Of a stretch of 52,500 nt of DNA, positions 30,970 to 42,177 are shown piece by piece. Under the pieces are notes generated by a model. The model was not told the origin of the DNA. It ran no database searches and was given only the letters and a program-made list of their open reading frames with translations. A program made the translations under genes and the position numbers. Positions within the stretch are counted from its first letter, which is position 1, and each line of letters opens with the position of its first letter. Origin of the DNA: Chromera velia (taxonomy: Eukaryota; Sar; Chromeraceae); assembly GCA_018398765.1 (NCBI GenBank), contig JAHBMJ010005820.1, forward strand, positions 1-52,500. The letters are read 5' to 3'.

Positions 30970-33216
30970 AGGATGCAAGGCTACGAAGGATGAAATGAAA
31001 CAAAGAAGGCAAGGAGTCGAGGGAAGGAGTCGAAGGAAGGAAGAAGGAAGGAAGGAAAGAAGAAAAAGAAAACAAAAAAAGGAAAAACCGAAAGGAAAAA
31101 ACGGAAGAACGAAAGGATAAAAGACAGCAGGACGGAAGGAATGAGAGCTGACTTGCTGACAGGCAAGGTGAGTACGCAAGCAAGCAAGGAAGGTAGTCAC
31201 CAGCCAGCCAGCCATCCTAGGTCGGACGGACTCACTTCTCCATCAAGTACTGAGTTTGTGGGGAAGCCGGCGGGGAGGCGAGAAACCCGGCCTTGAGTGC
31301 CAAGAGGCGCTCTGCAAGGCAAAAAAGGAGAAGCAGGAAACCTCTCTCAGTGCTGCATAGCTGGGACGTGTGGTGAACAAACATTTCCGAACTAAAGAGA
31401 AAACAAAGTCAAAAGCCCATCAGGCATACGAACGGAATGCAGAGGGAGGGTAGTGGAAATGTCATGAAGCCCTAGGTCCAAAATGAAAGAAGGAAACGCA
31501 AAAACACACAAGGGGCGAGAACAAAAGCAGCGGAGGAAAAAACAAAAAGACGCAAGCTGACAAAACCCGTGCATCGCATCTGTTCGTTTCCTGCGCAGAC
31601 ATTCTACAATTGTTTTCTTTTTTGAAAGAAACTGCACAGATGGACAGAAAAAGGTAAACAGACAGACAAACAGAGAAACAGACGGATGGACAAGCCCGCT
31701 CCCCCTTCCCCTCTCTCTCTCTCTCACGCACACTTCAGACACACACACACACACACACACACACAGAGGGAGAGGGAGAGGGAGAGGGAGAGAGAGAGAG
31801 AGAGAGAAAGAAAGAAAGAAAGAAAGAAAGAAAAGAAAGAAAGAAAGAAAGAACAGGCAGAAACAGACGAAACGTACAGACTCTGTGATAGACAGATAAA
31901 GATCCAAACAGATAAACAGGCAGATAGAACCATCGATAGGGCAGACGCCTCGAACCTTTTCTTTGCGCTAGCGCACTTTCGAGTGCACTCGCACGCTTTC
32001 CGTCTGCCCTTCCAACCCCTTCTGTCTGCCCTCCCTGCTGGAACTTGGATGGGCCCGAAAACCCACTGTACCCACCCACAGCACCCCCCATGACACTCGG
32101 ACTCTCCACATTCGCCTCACTCGGACGCCTCCCCCCCCCCAAAGCAATGGGACAATCTGTGTGTTGCAGAGGCTCCATATCGAGGGCTGCTGTCCATCTG
32201 TCTACAGCGGACGGGAATTTGGTTGCCGTCTCCTCGTCCCCTCTGCTATGAATAGAATGTTTGCGAGCGTCCCCTTGCATGAAGGAAAGGGACGAGGCGG
32301 CCGAATCTGCAGAAGCTGCCGATGCGTTGTAGAAACCGACACTGGAGGATGCTACAGGGGGGGGGGGGAAGGCGGACACCCCCCGCTCCCTCTGCCGGGC
32401 CAACAGGAAACGCAGTGAGGCCAGCGACAGATGACGACAGCCGTCCAAGAGAAGACCATATTTTTCCATCAAAATGTGCAGAATTTCTTCTTTCTCTGCT
32501 ACTCTTGCAGCCTCCTCCTCTGCCTCTCTTTCTACCTCTCTCGCAATCAGCCGCCCAGATTCCTCCTGCATCTTTAACAGAGCTTCCACCCCCGCAATTT
32601 CGTCCAGACCCAGACCCTTCAAACAATCAACTTCAGCTGTTCGTGCCTTCCATACCCTCCGTCTCTCCTCAACAGCGGCCGTCCTCTCTCGAGGAGACAC
32701 GGACGACAACTGATTCATCTGCTCTTTCTGCTCCTTCCCAGATTTGATTACAGCCTTCACAAGGTCATGGGGAAGTCGGCCACCCTTCCAAAGAGGAATC
32801 GTCACAGGAAGGGGACCAACTGGGGGCACCCCAGACCTCTTTTGTTGGAATGCCGGGGCCCTGTCACTCTTCCACCTGTGGCTGCTCTTAGGCAAGTGCG
32901 GCCCCGGTTTTGCCTGTCTTTCCTGCTGCTGCTGCTGTGTCTGTGTGAGGTTCTTTGGAGGTCTGAGTGTTTCTTTTGTCCTCTTTCCTCCGTCGAGACT
33001 TCCAACCTCAGCTCTGTTCTCATCTTCTTTCTCTGGGGAAGACTTTTTCGGGTGTTCTTCTCTCTCCTTTTCTCTTTCTCCTTCCGAACTGTCTGCATTA
33101 GTTTTTGCTTTTTTGAAGGGAGGCTGGGGAGGGCCTTTCGCTCCTTCAGCTGATGCAGACGAAGAGACGCCCTGCGGGGGAGGGACCGGGTTCTCTCGAT
33201 CGGCCCGGACCTGCAT
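29259..33216 (-). CDS. Uncharacterised coiled-coil, low-complexity protein, four exons
   Basis: Exons are 33216-31956, 31311-31236, 30742-30412 and 29765-29259. Donors are AAAG|GTTCGA, GAA|GTGAGT and TTG|GTGCGT. Acceptors are TTGCAG, CTGCAG and CTGCAG. Phases agree, giving about 724 residues. The N-terminal third is basic and Pro/Ser/Gln-rich. A likely coiled coil follows in exon 1 (ERRRVWKARTAEVDCLKGLG, then a Glu/Ala/Arg helix to HILMEKYGLLLDG). Exon 2 encodes RLLALKAGFLASPPASPQ. Exon 3 has the more ordered stretch AGYFLVTFRFLPRARPPRR and DAVIDHARTRRFPVG. Exon 4 begins IQKYLDCKESWSPV and ends in a Gly/Ser/Glu-rich tail. I do not recognise the family. ATG 33216 overlaps a good acceptor (CATGCAG|GTCCGG), so the true start could be in an upstream exon. 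The nuclear-like basic composition is only suggestive. Confidence 0.74.
30196..30412. repeat. GACA and GAAA microsatellites in intron 3 of the coiled-coil gene
   Basis: Several runs of GACA broken by GAAA units reach right up to the donor site at 30411, so the repeat includes the first bases of the intron. The neighbouring reading frames that translate as Cys/Leu/Ser/Val strings are artefacts of this repeat. Confidence 0.85.
31738..31850. repeat. CA, GGGAGA, GA and GAAA compound microsatellite
   Basis: Four different simple repeats follow each other without a break inside the intron 31955-31312 of the coiled-coil gene. Confidence 0.9.
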
Positions 33217-35867
33217 GAACACGCGAAGTGTAAAAGAAAGGTGAAGACAAAGACAGAAAGGTGGGGAGCTTGTAATGCTCACACGTCCATCGCATCGTGA
33301 ACTGTTGTCCGCTTGTACGCCAGAGAAAATTGATCCAACTGCATGAATAGAGGCGGTTTCCTGGACGAGAGGAAGCTTACGAAGACTCAGGGCGCGGGTG
33401 CACAGACATTGATGGAAACGGGAGGATGCAGAGAGGAGAATCAGGACAAACCAGGGCAGTTGTAGAGAAAGGCAGGGAACAACCAAGAGAGACACGGGGG
33501 CATGCGTGCGTTGGGGCTGAATCTGACCAGTTCAACCGCGTGTTTGGTACTGTCGGTGTTTCTCAGATTGAAAAAGAACAACATACTGGGTGGTGTTGGA
33601 TCGAAACAATCGGCTACAGGCGTCTGTCCTGGGTTGGACATCAGAATACCCACATGGACAACTACTTGCCGGTGCTTTCTATGTACGCAGCCCACGTCGA
33701 ACACCCAACTATTGATGCCAGATACACAGGAGACGCATAGTACATGTAGACGCATGTGCAGATAGAGGCTCTCCACCTGCGATATTACAAAGACCACGAG
33801 GCCGACTAACAACTGCATTCTACAGACACAGCGGCAAAGCATAAGGTGGGCTGTTGAGCCGAGGCACAAATAAATCAGCTGACTTCTGTGAAGCTGGAAT
33901 CCTGTTCGGGTTCGCACTGTCCCTGCTCTGTCTCGTTTCGTTTCCTGCTCACTGATGAGCTTCCGATTCCTCCATTTTCAACGATGTCGGTGTCAGCGTC
34001 GATTTCCATCACCTCGTGTTTTGCAGTTCGATTCGTGAAAGCCGTCTACGTCTCTTCCCGCTTCCTTGACCTGGCAGCAGCGAGGACACCTGGGTAAAAA
34101 AGTCAGGAAACAAAAGGAGACGAGAATAAACAGAGCCCTCCTTAGTCCTCCTCTTGTCTTCTTGCCGAAAGTTGTACGGGAAAGGGTATTCTGATCATGG
34201 GAAGAGTTGTGACAAGCAAGCAGCCCATTGCAGCCTCATTCCTTGTCCATCCAGGCGCAAACGGACAGGCTTCACGACTCGATCCAACGGAAATCACAGC
34301 TGGCCAGTCAGCAGGCCGACAAGAGACAGCTACTGAAAAGTTACCCACTAACTCAAAGAAAACCAGGCAGGCCCTCAAACACCATAGACACTTCCCAATG
34401 CTGTGCAAAGACCAGTTCAGATGGTATGGCCACAGGGTGGGCACGATTTCGACCACTTCCAGCCTGTTTTGTCGAGTCAGGTTGAGAAACGCATGCAGTT
34501 TGTTTCTATTGAAAAATCGTGATACATTTTTTTTGGTCCTTGCATGGCCCATGCATTGATTCCTGGCCCAGTGGTAGTGCATGGCGGCGCGCGGGCCGCG
34601 GGCCGGGGCACATCACGCGGGCCTTCCACGCTTCCACGCGCGCCCTTCACGCTCCGGGCGGCGGCTCCCCCGCCGGCCCCGCCGGAGGGCCGCACGTGGC
34701 GGGCCGCAGACATACAAGCTGCATACATGCATACGACGACCTATATAGCTGCCGCGCGGCCGCCAGCGGGTGGCAGAGGCAATTTGCAGAGGCCGGGCCG
34801 CGAGCTGCGATCGACGACTTAACTACCGCAGCTAACCGCAGCCGTCGGAGCATCCCAAGGCCACCAACCATCGACTGATATACCAGCTGCATACATCTTA
34901 TACCTACCGGGTCAGCAGATCCTCCCCAGGCTCCCCCTTCCTACTGCCGGTTTTACACAGACCTACGGTAAGCCTGGTTTAGACACGGTGTCTTTTGTCA
35001 AACGGATGGTAAAGTTGGTGGGCACCTCAGTATAGGGGGTCCCAGCTAAGCAGGTTAACCATTCGGTTTCTGAGCATTAATGGCGGGTTCTGTCATATGC
35101 ACTTCAGAGAGGGTTCGTTTTATCGCTGTTGGCCAAGACTCACCATGGCGATAACCCTGCAGCTCCCGCAGGTCCCTTTATGCCCGAAGTCATTACTATT
35201 GGGCATGGAGGGGCTGTGGCTCCGGCTTTCTTCTCCGGTCCTCAAATATGGGAGGGCCCCCGAGGAGGGAGCCAGGGTAACTGAGTGGCTCTCTGCACTT
35301 GTCAGTTCCCCTCCTTAGCGAGGGACATTTGACTTTGCAACGAATTGTCTTAACCCCTTTTTCTTTTCTCTTGTAACTTTAAATTTCTCTCTCGATTGTT
35401 TAGTTGTTCCTTTTCTGTTTTGGGTTGTATTTTATGGGCCGGATCCTTGTTTCATTTTGTTTTTAGATTGTCTTAGCCATATTTTACCTTTTCCTACCTT
35501 CCATTTCTGTTATGTTCTTTGTTGTTTCTTTTTGTTTCTCTTTTTTCCTTTGTTTTTATTTTTCTTTCGCCTTCGTGCTGTGGGTTTTCGTTCGTGGGTC
35601 TTTAGATGTGTTCCTTTGGGAATTCCTCTTTCCCTTGCTGGGTCAACCTAGAGGGGTTCAGACCGGTTGGGACCGGTCTTCGAAACAGTTCGTCTTAACT
35701 TTTCTTAGTCTTTAGGTTTTGTCATTCTTCTCCTTCAATTGATCGGTTCCTGGGTGAAGTGCGATAGGTCTTTTTAGACGCAGCTAGATTGGCTTGGTAA
35801 TGTTTGTACACTTAGTTTAATATTGCAGGGCTTCGGCCCGGGTTCCTAGTCCCTAGCATGCCGGCAC
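33217..35867. other. Gene-free region left of the LTR element
   Basis: 33217-34540 has ordinary composition and no gene-like frame. 34550-34870 is very GC-rich (GGCCGCGGGCC-type runs) with TGCATACATGCATA near 34712. 34900-35320 and the T-rich 35320-35760 lack protein-like frames. Their abrupt composition changes suggest fragments of another repeat family, but no terminal repeats could be found. Confidence 0.4.
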
Positions 35868-36326
35868 TGTAGTATCCTACCTCCCGGCACCGCCCCGCTG
35901 CCGCCTCTCGGTCCTTCTCGCATGCGCGCCGCCTTTGCTTCCATCGCCTGCCGCCGCGTTCTGTCTCTCTGGCCCCGGAAAGCTTGACAATGTCTTTACG
36001 TTCGCGTGGGGACCGGTCAGATTTAATCCACCCCTAGATCCACCCTCAGCCGTCTCACTGAGATTGTTCATTCCGTTTATCCGATCGTGAGTCTGTCTTT
36101 TCTCAGCAGCGCTAGTAGAAGTTCAAGTTCAACTTCGAACTGTGAATCCTCTCGACTCTACGAAGGGCTAAGGATCTATCCATGTCTAATCCTTTAGCTG
36201 ACTGAGATCTTCAGACTGAGCTAAAGTCTGGAGAGTTTATAGATCCATCTTTCTGTCTAGGCTGCATCTCTAGGTCTAGCTCTTTGTCTGTCCTTCCGCT
36301 ACCCAAAGCAGCGGAAAGGTGTTACA
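35868..36326 (+). repeat. 5' LTR
   Basis: This runs from TGTAGTATCC to GTGTTACA, 459 bp. It is almost collinear with 39862-40308, except for a short stretch near 36033-36044 that the other copy lacks. A minus-strand frame of about 60 codons near 35877-36071 is open in both LTRs, but its product is low-complexity and it is not called. Confidence 0.87.
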
Positions 36327-37321
36327 TATCGTGACTTGCTTTAGCGAGAGGTGACTACTTCCTTCTGTTGTGGATTCAGTTATCGCCTTGGTTCTTTCAG
36401 CTTCTTTCAGGAAGGGAGTCTACGTCCACCCGTCTCTTTTTTCTTAACCGCTGCGGGCATAGTCAGGAGACTGTGAAAGAGGGTGTCAGAGACCCTTTGC
36501 ATCCCGTGTTAGCTGACTGGAGCTCGCCTCTCTTGCTCTTCTGGTCTAGTGGGAACTTTTCTTTCTCGGTTCCTGAGGAAGAACCTGGAGACGGGAGATG
36601 GAATTGTTGTGGAGTTGGGAAAGACTCGAGACGGGAAGACAGTTCCTTCCCACGAAGACCGGACAAGAACCCGAAGACCATCAGGCTTGCCCACTATAAG
36701 CAGACTGGACAGAAATGGGTAGTTGGTTTCCTTATTCCTATGTGTGTTAATTGGCTGTTTTGTCTCTGTCTTCAGTGCAAGAGGAGACTGATCCCCTTCG
36801 CTTGCCTTGCTGTGGTCGCTTGCTTGTCTGCCCAGGTTTGACCAGCCTGTGCGGCCTGCAAACACCAACCGTCTGCCTCTGCTTGTTGGACTGGTCATCC
36901 AGCGGCTTTGGTAGATCGGGCAGCACGAAGACACCTCTTTTGCTTTGAGTGAGACAGTTCGTGCAAGCATGTGCCTTCGTAGTGTGGCTGAGAGTGACTG
37001 CTGTCTATAGATGGATGTGAGATGCCATGAAAGCGTTTATTGAGAAGAGTAGAGCAGTGAGAAAATATAGAAAAACGTGTGTGCTTGATGCATATTATGG
37101 AGACGGACAGAGGAAACGAAGGGAAAGAGTTGCATGAAGGAGAAGCCGGGTGTCCCGAGCATAAAGAAGAATGTGGAGGGGGCTACTGGGGGAGGGAATA
37201 GGGACGACGAGGGAAGGGAAAGCCAGTGTGTGAGGGGGGGGGACTAAGGAGGCATAGCGTACCGCACAGATAGAACCGGTGTGCTAGGGAGGCAGAGAAA
37301 GGGGGAGAGAAGGGTCGGAGG

Positions 37322-37424
37322 AACGCGGACGTCAATTACCGCAAGAAGGGGGAGAGAAACGCGGATGTCAATGGCCGCCAGAAGGGAGTGAAACGCGGAA
37401 TGTCAATGGCCGCACAAGAGAGGT
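37322..37424. repeat. Three tandem copies of a roughly 34-bp unit inside the LTR element
   Basis: The core AACGCGGAxGTCAATxxCCGC occurs three times, each followed by a purine-rich spacer (AGAAGGG type). This lies in the internal region and is not open in any frame. Such tandem repeats are common in non-coding parts of retroelements. Confidence 0.8.
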
Positions 37425-39848
37425 GACAACAACTTAGAGCCTGCGTAAATGGCTATGGGCGACTCGAGCCTCCATTAATGGCTTCGAGAAGCCAGGGCTC
37501 CGTTAATGCCCAGCTACTTGGGAAGAAGGACCGATGATTGGCCAGGATCATCATGTACTAGGGTAAAAAGAAGTCACCCTACTGCCCGGCAACGGAAGAT
37601 GACAGTGGGAGATGAGAATAGAAGAGAATGAAGAATATAGAATATAAGAGAGTATATGTTTGGATGCGTTGAAGTGCTAGTTGAAGTGTATGCATGAATT
37701 GAAGCGTGATTGATGAGAAAGCTGTGCGAGCGCGATGAAGAAGGCATTAGTCCGTAGAGCAGTGTGCAGCATATGGTGTTCCCTTCCCTCCGTCCATTCA
37801 TGCAGCCACTGACACGCGCGACGTGTGTTTGTGTTTACCGAGACTACTGAGTCCGATCATCGAGATAAGAACCCAAAGTCGATCGCCTACCCCAACGCTA
37901 CGTACATGTGAGACGGGCAGAAGACTGCCTGATGCCACCGCCATGCGCTTACGTCTGCGCATGGCATTGCCCGCGATTGCCTTCATGCCCCTGCAATAGA
38001 CTTGGGAGAGGAAAGCAACCAATTGACCTCCTTGTGAAGCTGAGCGGCAAAGAGAAGAACTCCAAGAAGAATAAGTCGAGCACTGCCTGAGTGCGCTTGG
38101 AGTTGCTTGAGCTTCCCCAGTGGATCGATCTCTCTCTCTCTTCGTTTCATTGCTTATGTTTGCGCCTTTGTCTTCTCTCTTTGATCTCTTTAGTGAAAGA
38201 GTGTCCAGTCCACGCGCGAGTGAATCCTTCTGGGTCGGACATTTCGTTTCTCTATGAGAAGAAGAAAGAAAGAGAGACCAAGCGAAGAAGAGAGGAAGAG
38301 AGAGAAAATGAAGAGGTGTGAGTGTGAGGAAAGGAGACGCCTGTCGAGACAAACATTTACAAAGCAGAATGAAAGAGAAGAACTCAGCCTGAAAGAACAG
38401 CCTGTGCATCCCTTGTGTCTTCTTTCCTTTTGTGCCTGCCACTGCAGGGGGAATTGCGGTGCTCCGGATCCTTCTGGGTCTGGCGGTATCGTCTCTCTCC
38501 CCCTGGCAGCGGGCACAGCGCGATGTTCATCTTGAGGCGACTTGTGGAGATGGCAACGCGATTGGGTTGCTGTCTGTTTTAGTCTGTTTCTCCCTATGCT
38601 CGTGTGTGTGCATCTCTCTCCAGCGTTTATGTCTCTGGTAACTCTTTTCTCCTCTTGTGACATGTATATGAATAGGGGATACTGTGGGACTGAAGAAAAG
38701 GAAAAAGAAAGAAGAAAATGAATCTGCTCTCTGTCCTTCCTTTGCTGTTGGCATCTTTCTATCTATCTGTCTTTCCCTGACTTGCTGCCACTGTAACAGT
38801 TTACGCCGGAAATTCATAGTACTCCTCCTTAAAAGTGAGGGCACATGGTAGTTAAAAAGGAGTTCGGAGGTAGCCCAGGGAGGAATGAAAAAAAAAAAGA
38901 AAGATTGAGAAAAGAGAGAGAAGAAAATGATTGTCTTCTGTTCTGCCCCGTCTTTGCTTGGTTTGATGAGAGGCTTTTCCGTCTGTCTGCCCGCGTATCC
39001 GTCTGTAAAGTTGGCAGGTACTGAGTCTCTGTTGTGTGTCTCCTGTCAATAGAGGTAGTTAACAGAAGAAAGTAGCTTCCCTGAAGATAAAGAAAAAGAA
39101 AGAGAGCAGACTAAGTGCATCCGTTGTCTTTGTTTCTATCCACTGCTGCTTCTGTATTTCGCTGTATTTAGAGCTTTAAAGCAAAGAGAGTGGAAGAAAA
39201 AGAGAAGAAGAAATAAATGAGGGGTTGACAGGGATCGTAGCCGCCTGTCCGACCTTGATTAGTGATACAAAGCGAATGAAGCCTGGTGCTTCGGTAGTGG
39301 CATGTCTGATAGGAAAAGCCTGGAGCCAAGGGTTCCACGGTAAAGTACCTGGTCCGGTCTTAGAAGGTAGAAGGTTGCATCGGGACTCTGTTGACAGCTA
39401 ATCTCACGATCTGACACCCTAAGAAAGAGAATGAAAGAAAGAAAAAGAAGAAGAAAAAAAAAAAAAAAAGAATTGTAGAGAAAAGAAAGCGACAGGCTCA
39501 CTGTATTTATTTAACCAACCGTGACTCAATCCGCTGTCTACTTTTACACTGCTCTGTCAATCAGTCTCATCGTTGTGCATGACTTATTTGCGCTTATTTA
39601 CTTTACCCAGCCAGGTCCTTCAGTGTTCAGCTGTTTTCGGCAGAGAAGTGTGTCTGTTCAGCACTTTTGCTTCGTTGCATGCGATCGGTGTCTCCGTCCA
39701 TCAGCTTCAATAGACTTCAGTACATGAATGCGTGCCCTTCATTGAGCCGGTTTTCAGGATGATGCTTGCTTGGTCGTGTTTTCACTCTGTTTGCGCGCAT
39801 ACTCGATTGTGTGTGAGTTATTGCGAGGGCGCGTTAGCTTTGCCGGTG

Positions 39849-39861
39849 AAAGGGGGGGATC
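39849..39861 (+). other. Polypurine tract of the LTR element
   Basis: AAAGGGGGGGA followed by TC abuts the start of the right LTR. In LTR retroelements this is where plus-strand DNA synthesis is primed. Its position fixes the orientation of the element. Confidence 0.75.
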
Positions 39862-40308
39862 TCTAGTGTCCTACCTCCCGGCACCGCCCCGCTGCCGCCT
39901 CTCGGTCCTTCTCGCATGCGCGCCGCCTTTGCTTCCATCGCCCGCCACCACGTTCTGTCTCTCTAGCCCCGGAAAGCTTGACAATGTCTTTGTGTTCGCG
40001 TGGGGACCGGTCAGATTTAATCCGCCCTCAGCCGTCTCGCTGAGATCGTTCATTCTGTTTGTCCGGTCGTGAGTCTGTCTTCTCTCAGCAGCGCTAGTAG
40101 AAGTTCAAGTTCAACTTTGAACTGTGAATCCTCTCGACTCTACGAAGGGCTAAGGATTTATCCGTATCCAATCCTTTAGCTGACTGAGATCTTCAGACTG
40201 AGCTAAAGTCTGGAGAGTTTATAGATCCGTCTCTCTGTCTAGGCCGCATCTCTGGGTCTAGCTCTCCGTCTGTCCTTCCGCTACCCAAAGCAGCAGGAAG
40301 GTGTTACA
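39862..40308 (+). repeat. 3' LTR
   Basis: This runs from TCTAGTGTCC to GTGTTACA, 447 bp. Compared with the left copy, the visible substitutions are nearly all transitions, many at CpG. One short deletion (about 12 bases) is present. The first bases differ from the TGTA end of the left copy by one substitution. Confidence 0.87.
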
Positions 40309-40312
40309 GCAC

Positions 40313-41970
40313 TTGCCTGTGTCAGGCGGGACCCCCTACGCAGTTAGGCCTGCGGAGAGCTCGATCATTACATATCGTTACATATCATAAAATTTTATAT
40401 AATATACTGTAACGAATTAAAGATTTCTGTATAATGGGTATATGGTAGTATTCGGCTTATACTTATAGTTCAAAGTTTTCCGAATTTACTACAGTGGATA
40501 CTACATGCAGTGGACCATAAATTAAGGGCACATAAATCCTATCTAATCATATCCTATCCTACGGAATAACAATTTGGCAGTGTTTGTTACCAAATACTAC
40601 CAAACATGCATAAATTTGTAATGGCTTTCTCTTCTCACCGTTTCTCAAACACTTTAGCAATTAATAGCAAAAAAAAAACTCTAAAAATATTGACTGTATG
40701 GATATTTCAAATTTAACATACATAAAACTTACTACAGGAAATTTATTTACATTTCTATTAGGAATACAAAAAATGTTAGAGTGATATTAACTGATTAATG
40801 CTAATTAAAGATGTGCATAACAAAACCCTCAATTATCATAATTGAAGCGAGTTAAAGCTTAGTATGCAGCTACCAAATGACGCAATGATCTAGGCAACGA
40901 TATGCAACGAATTATACAGTATAAAAAGCCTATCACAGACTGAAATAGGAGCAAATTCAGTTTTCGTCACGGAAGTCGATGTGCGAGAGTCGTGCACACA
41001 AAGACATATCTGTTCTTCCCCCTCTTTCCGGTAGCACTGTGGATTCACTGGATTGCATCATTGATACAGCATGTGCAGAAAATATACCAGGCAGAATGAC
41101 CACGGAGGTCTTGCTGACTCTTGCACGAAAACCATAGTCCATATGCAATGCAGTAATGCAGCTATAGTCGGTGCGAGATCAAACCATGCAGGGCGAAATC
41201 GCATACACTTATTGCCAACCCAAGTCAGCCGTACAGGAGACGAACAGACGAGGATGCCTCCATCCATCCATGTGACATGCAGCATGAATCATGCCAGAAT
41301 CGATCTGATGCGCATGCAAGCAGACTCTACGATGCCGCAAGTCATGCCCTCCCCTGGAGCGCTTGCAGTTATTTTCTGTACCGGTCTCCCTGCAGTCAGT
41401 CAGTCAGTCAGTCCGTCTGCCCATCCAGTGGACCGCCTGCATTGTCCAACCAAGCAGCTGCCCTTCCCCTACAAATACACTTTTTTTCCCATGCCGACTG
41501 ACCGACCGAGCGATCCGTTTCATCAAAAGATCTATCTCCCTTGATCCCCCCCCCTGCACAACTAAACCCTGCTACTCGCCCCCCTCCCTTTTGCTTCGTC
41601 TCAACAACTTCTGTCACTCCCAGAATTCCGACCACAGAAGTTCCTTCAGTCGACCAACGGAAACGGAAACGGGAACAAACCAGGACTGCCCAGTCCAGCT
41701 GCAGAACCTTTTTCTCTTCAACGAAGGTGCTACCTTCAAACCGGCGACTTATCGCAGGTGCAACCATTACGTATTGTCAGTCCTGGGTATTGCAGTGTTT
41801 TTGTGCGAGTAAGAAGAGCTCCTCTCACTGACAGCGACAGCGCAAGGTGAGTGAAGGTCCTTTGCTGAAATGGAAGATAGAAAATTAGAATAAAAGAATA
41901 AAAGAAAGAAGGAAGGAAGGAAAGAAAGAAAGAAAGAAAAAAAAGAAAAATGGAAAGAGAGAGAGAGTGA

Positions 41971-42006
<36 letters not shown>

Positions 42007-42177
42007 AAGAGAGAAAGAAAAGAAGAAAGAGCGAAAGAAGATTTGTACACACCGTAAGGATTCAGGTCTACTGAAAAAAATATGTACACGAGAAGGCAAG
42101 ATCACCGCACCCTCTTTGCCCTCTGTCCTTTCAGCATGGAGACACACTCTTGCCCCTCCCCCCTGCGTGCACGTCTA
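40313..42177. other. Spacer between the LTR element and the giant gene
   Basis: 40380-40930 is strongly AT-rich, with TATCCTATCC near 40545. 41000-41800 has ordinary composition, with frames lacking any domain. 41895-42035 is a purine-rich GGAA/GAAA/GTGT microsatellite. It must contain the 3' untranslated region of the minus-strand gene ending at 42178. Confidence 0.45.

Larger units (their letters stand above)
35868..40308. mobile_element. Non-autonomous LTR retrotransposon (LARD-like)
   Basis: Two direct repeats of about 450 bp flank 3.5 kb. The outer ends are TGTA (35868) and TACA (40308), and both flanks carry GCAC (35864-35867 and 40309-40312), a 4-bp target duplication. A polypurine tract (AAAGGGGGGGA) lies directly before the right repeat, which makes the + strand the sense strand. 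No frame inside encodes gag, protease, reverse transcriptase, RNase H or integrase. The element therefore depends on proteins supplied in trans. There is no canonical TGG primer-binding site directly after the left repeat; TGGATTCAG about 45 bases in is a possible displaced one. Superfamily cannot be assigned without coding parts. Confidence 0.85.

Noticed and set aside
35877-36071. 64-codon minus frame also open in the other LTR (39871-40053)
   Set aside because: The frame is open in both copies because the LTRs are duplicates. The product is Gly/Arg/Ser-rich without a domain.
36368-36841. 157-codon frame inside the LTR element as a possible gag remnant
   Set aside because: There is no zinc knuckle, protease or capsid-like feature. 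The frame is short and isolated.
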